Below are positions 15,512 to 17,687 of a stretch of DNA of 17,687 nt, in pieces (the first letter of the stretch is position 1; each line of letters starts with the position of its first letter). This stretch comes from Bacillota bacterium. GTDB taxonomy: Bacteria; Bacillota; Bacilli; Paenibacillales; NBRC-103111. A program made the position numbers and the translations under genes. The stretch is taken from positions 1 through 17,687 of the forward strand of contig JAEWMH010000127.1 in assembly GCA_023393235.1 (NCBI GenBank), in the 5' to 3' direction. Below the pieces are notes generated by a model, which ran no database searches, was not told where the DNA came from, and saw nothing but the letters and a program-made list of their open reading frames with translations.

Positions 15512-16477
15512 TCAGTAGATGCCTTCCTCGCCGAATTTTTTGGCCATCCAGTTGGAGCCCAGCACCAGCGCCAGGCCGATGGCGGATTTGAACAGCCCCA
15601 CCGCTGCGCTGTAGCTGTACTGCGCCTGGGTTAAGCCCTTGGTGTACACATAGGTGTCGAACACCTCGCCCACTTCCCGGTTGGTGGGGGTCAGCATGAG
15701 GAAGATGTGCTCGAAGCCGGAATCCATAAAGTTGCCCAGCCGCAAAATAAGCAGAATGACAATGGTGCTGCGGATAGCGGGAAGGGTAATATGCCACAGC
15801 TGCCGCCAGCGGCCTGCCCCGTCAATTCTTGCCGCCTCATACTGCTGCAGGTCAACCCCGGCCAGAGCGGCCAGGAAGATAACCGTGCCCCAGCCTACCT
15901 CTTTCCAGATGGATTGGGTGATAATCATGGTCCGGAACCATTCCGCCTCCAGCAGGAAGGCGATTTTGCGGCCGGTGATCCGGTACAGGAACTCGTTCAA
16001 GATACCGCTCTCCGTGGTGAGCAGAATGTAAAAAATCCCGACGACCACCACCCAGGATACGAAGTGAGGAATGTATACAAGGGTCTGCACGAAGCTTTTG
16101 AATTTGGTGCGGCGCACCTCGTTCAGCATGAGGGACAGGATAATGGGCAGCGGAAAGAAAAACACAATATTGTATACGGCCAGAATGACCGTATTCCGGA
16201 ACAGCATGCCGAATTGCGGCTCCGCAAAAAAACGCTGAAAATGCTTCAGCCCTACCCAAGGGCTGTCAAAAAAACCGAGATGGGGCCGGTAGTCCTGGAA
16301 GGCCATGGTCACCCCGTACATGGGCACATATTTGAAGATAATGAAGTACAGCACCCCGGGCAGCAGCATCAGATACAGCCACCTGTCCCGGAGCAGATCC
16401 CTCCTCAGCAGCCCCAGCTGTCCCCGCCTGGCGGGAATAGCCGCTTTTGCGGCCGGGGCGTACGCGTCTTGCTTCAT
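15512..16477 (-). CDS. Carbohydrate ABC transporter permease, LplB type
   Basis: The 321-residue protein has a basic cytoplasmic N-terminus (to about residue 30), the family motif FKYVPMYGVTMAFQDYRP (48-65) and several further membrane segments. The EAA loop is at 214-233 (EAARIDGAGRWRQLWHITLP), and the C-terminus KKFGEEGIY is typical of LplB-like permeases. The ATG at 16477 is set by the perfect site GAGGAGGT 6 nt upstream; an in-frame extension to 16639 lacks family resemblance and a ribosome site. It heads the run lplB-lplC-binding protein 1, and lies downstream of a terminator that separates it from binding protein 2. Confidence 0.93.
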   Translation of the reverse strand: MKQDAYAPAAKAAIPARRGQLGLLRRDLLRDRWLYLMLLPGVLYFIIFKYVPMYGVTMAFQDYRPHLGFFDSPWVGLKHFQRFFAEPQFGMLFRNTVILAVYNIVFFFPLPIILSLMLNEVRRTKFKSFVQTLVYIPHFVSWVVVVGIFYILLTTESGILNEFLYRITGRKIAFLLEAEWFRTMIITQSIWKEVGWGTVIFLAALAGVDLQQYEAARIDGAGRWRQLWHITLPAIRSTIVILLILRLGNFMDSGFEHIFLMLTPTNREVGEVFDTYVYTKGLTQAQYSYSAAVGLFKSAIGLALVLGSNWMAKKFGEEGIY

Positions 16478-16541
16478 TTCGCAACCTCCTCGTTTGATGT
16501 CTCGTCTCGCCATTATGTCCCTGGGCCCCATTATTACGGGC

Positions 16542-16558
16542 TGCCGGGATGCCCGGCA
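16542..16558. promoter_or_regulatory. Perfect GC-rich inverted repeat upstream of lplB-like gene
   Basis: TGCCGGG and CCCGGCA flank a 3-nt centre, 65 bp before the permease start. It could be an operator or an mRNA 5' hairpin. No convincing promoter was seen near it. Confidence 0.3.
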
Positions 16559-16624
16559 ATAACGCGCAGCCAACTTCATGACCTGAGGAGCGCAGGATGG
16601 GTCCGGATAACCCCAAGTCAACCT

Positions 16625-16636
16625 GGGCATATGCCC
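16625..16636. promoter_or_regulatory. Perfect 12-bp palindrome GGGCATATGCCC
   Basis: This palindrome lies between the terminator of binding protein 2 and the lplB-like gene, 148 bp before the start codon. Perfect symmetry and location are consistent with a dimeric regulator site; no regulator gene is in the window. Confidence 0.25.
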
Positions 16637-16654
16637 CAATCAACTACACGTGCA

Positions 16655-16688
16655 CAAAAAAAGCAGCAGGTCCCTCAGGACCGCTGCC
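16655..16688 (-). terminator. Terminator after solute-binding protein 2
   Basis: On the minus strand GCAGCGGTCC folds back on GGGACCTGCTGC and is followed by a run of Ts. It lies just past the original stop (16698-16700) rather than the premature one, which supports the longer reading frame as ancestral. Confidence 0.85.
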
Positions 16689-16697
16689 GCACTGCTC

Positions 16698-16820
16698 CTA
16701 CTGCTTCTTGGCATACGCCTCTTCATATTCCCCGATCATCCGGTCGCCCCCGGCTTGTCTCCATTTGTTCAGCTCGTTCTGCCAACCGGCTTCATCCAGC
16801 TTGCCCATAATAAACTTGGT
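16698..16820 (-). pseudogene. Severed C-terminal tail of solute-binding protein 2
   Basis: After the in-frame TAG at 16821-16823 the same frame stays open for 40 codons to a second TAG at 16698-16700. The encoded tail begins TKFIMGKLDEAGW and matches the C-terminus of solute-binding protein 1 (ETKFIMGKIDEAGW...) in register without gaps. The first missing residue corresponds to the Glu of DAETKF, so GAG to TAG is the simplest change. Confidence 0.85.
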
Positions 16821-17687
16821 CTAGGCATCCGTAATCTGGAGCTCCAGCTCCTTCCCCCGCTCCACATAGGTGCCGGAATCCAGGGTCAACGCCGGATTGG
16901 GCACGATATAGGCTTCGTTTTCCTTGCCGATCCGCTGGCTCTTCCGGTAGAGGTCCGGCTGCAAATTCCGCTTCCAATCCGCCTCCGCCTCCGTCAGATG
17001 CGGCAGCATGTCCCGGTAAGGCTTCACCTCCTTGAGATGAAGCGTCCGGTCCAGCATTTCCGCATACCCGTCCTTTTGGGCCCAATGCCGGTTTTCCAGC
17101 CCGTTAATGAGCAGGGCTTGCATGGCGGGCTCCATCAACCGGTTCAAAAAGCCGAGAATTTGCCTGACCTCATCTTCTGTCTTCACCGCATCCTTGGGGA
17201 TGGCGAGAAAACCCGCATTGCCCGGCTCTCCGGGCAGGCGCCTGCCTTGCGGACCGGCTAGAGGAGCAACGTCCACCCTCGCCTCGGGTGAGGATTTGAC
17301 CAGCATATCCTGCCACGTTTGGGCATTTCCTCCGGAGAGCATCAGTCCCACCCGTCCGGATTCATACATTTTGGTGGTTTCTATGGTATCGGTAATGGCA
17401 AAATCACGGTTGATCAAATTCTCTTGATACAGCTGCCGGAACAGCTTCATGGTCTCAAAAAAAGGCTCGGTCACAAACTCCGGGGTAAAATGCCCGTCCT
17501 CCACCTTCCATTTGGCCGGACCGCCTTGGGAAACGGAAATCCGGGTGAGAATGGAGCCGATATCCTGGTTGTACCGCTTCTCCAGCACCAGCCCGTAGGT
17601 ATCGTGCCTGCCGTTGCCGTCCGGGTCCTCCAGAGTCAAGGCGCGGATGACCCGGTACCAATCCTCAAGAGTGACAGGCAATTCAAG
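16821..17687 (-). CDS. Solute-binding protein 2, 5' end outside window, truncated by premature stop
   Basis: The frame enters at the right edge with LELPVTLEDWY, aligned to about residue 185 of solute-binding protein 1, so roughly 184 N-terminal residues and the lipoprotein signal lie outside. Shared blocks are DPDGNGRHDTYG, TRISVSQGGPAKWKVED, ETMKLFRQLYQENLINRDFA, YESGRV, SGGNAQ, GNAGFLAIPK and VERGKELE. It is a paralogue from the same LplA-like family and would bind a related sugar for the permeases next to it. It stops at a TAG that removes the last 41 residues conserved in the paralogue; the lost segment is the C-terminal helical region, so folding may be harmed. It may be a recent pseudogene, a tolerated truncation, or a base-call error. 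Confidence 0.85.
   Translation of the reverse strand, partial: LELPVTLEDWYRVIRALTLEDPDGNGRHDTYGLVLEKRYNQDIGSILTRISVSQGGPAKWKVEDGHFTPEFVTEPFFETMKLFRQLYQENLINRDFAITDTIETTKMYESGRVGLMLSGGNAQTWQDMLVKSSPEARVDVAPLAGPQGRRLPGEPGNAGFLAIPKDAVKTEDEVRQILGFLNRLMEPAMQALLINGLENRHWAQKDGYAEMLDRTLHLKEVKPYRDMLPHLTEAEADWKRNLQPDLYRKSQRIGKENEAYIVPNPALTLDSGTYVERGKELELQITDA

Noticed and set aside
16478..16639. Longer N-terminus for the lplB-like permease
   Set aside because: The ATG at 16477 has a perfect ribosome site; the extension has no family similarity.

Overview
The window looks like a chromosomal piece of a spore-forming Bacillota, most likely Paenibacillus or a close relative. The grounds are a full-length SpoVR sporulation protein, strong AGGAGG-type ribosome binding sites with frequent GTG/TTG starts, LplABC-type sugar transport genes without their own ATPase, T-rich hairpin terminators, and intergenic inverted-repeat elements of the sort I associate with Paenibacillus. 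The genus is an inference from gene content; no rRNA or tRNA gene is present. All genes lie on the minus strand except spoVR.

Left part (1-4300): a secreted modular protein (3' end outside the window), a small XhlA-like coiled-coil membrane protein, a calcineurin-like metallophosphoesterase and a ThuA-domain protein. The last three each end at a clear minus-strand hairpin terminator, so they appear to be single-gene units. About 500 bp between the phosphoesterase and the ThuA gene hold no gene but several inverted and direct repeats.

Middle (4300-12900): spoVR on the plus strand ends at a hairpin that is T-tailed on both strands. Next comes a 177-bp inverted-repeat element without a gene. 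Then a three-gene minus-strand signalling cluster runs from a good sigma-A-type promoter at 12830-12858: a CHASE3-HAMP-GAF hybrid histidine kinase with three receiver domains, a CheR-type methyltransferase, and a cytoplasmic REC-PAS-kinase-REC protein. No CheB, chemoreceptor or DNA-binding response regulator is in the window.

Right part (12950-17687): a carbohydrate ABC importer of the LplABC/YtcQP type, transcribed on the minus strand. The order is solute-binding protein 2 (5' end outside the window, carrying a premature amber stop), a terminator, permease lplB-like, permease lplC-like, solute-binding lipoprotein 1, a terminator. Energy coupling must come from an ATPase elsewhere (MsmX-like in Bacillus). 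The importer and the signalling cluster are adjacent but separated by a terminator and a promoter.

I found no CRISPR array, transposase, integrase or clear phage block. The points most worth a second look are the interrupted second binding protein, the four-motif inverted-repeat element, the EF-hand-like loop in the SpoVR linker, the altered H-box of the second kinase, and the odd translation start of the CheR gene.
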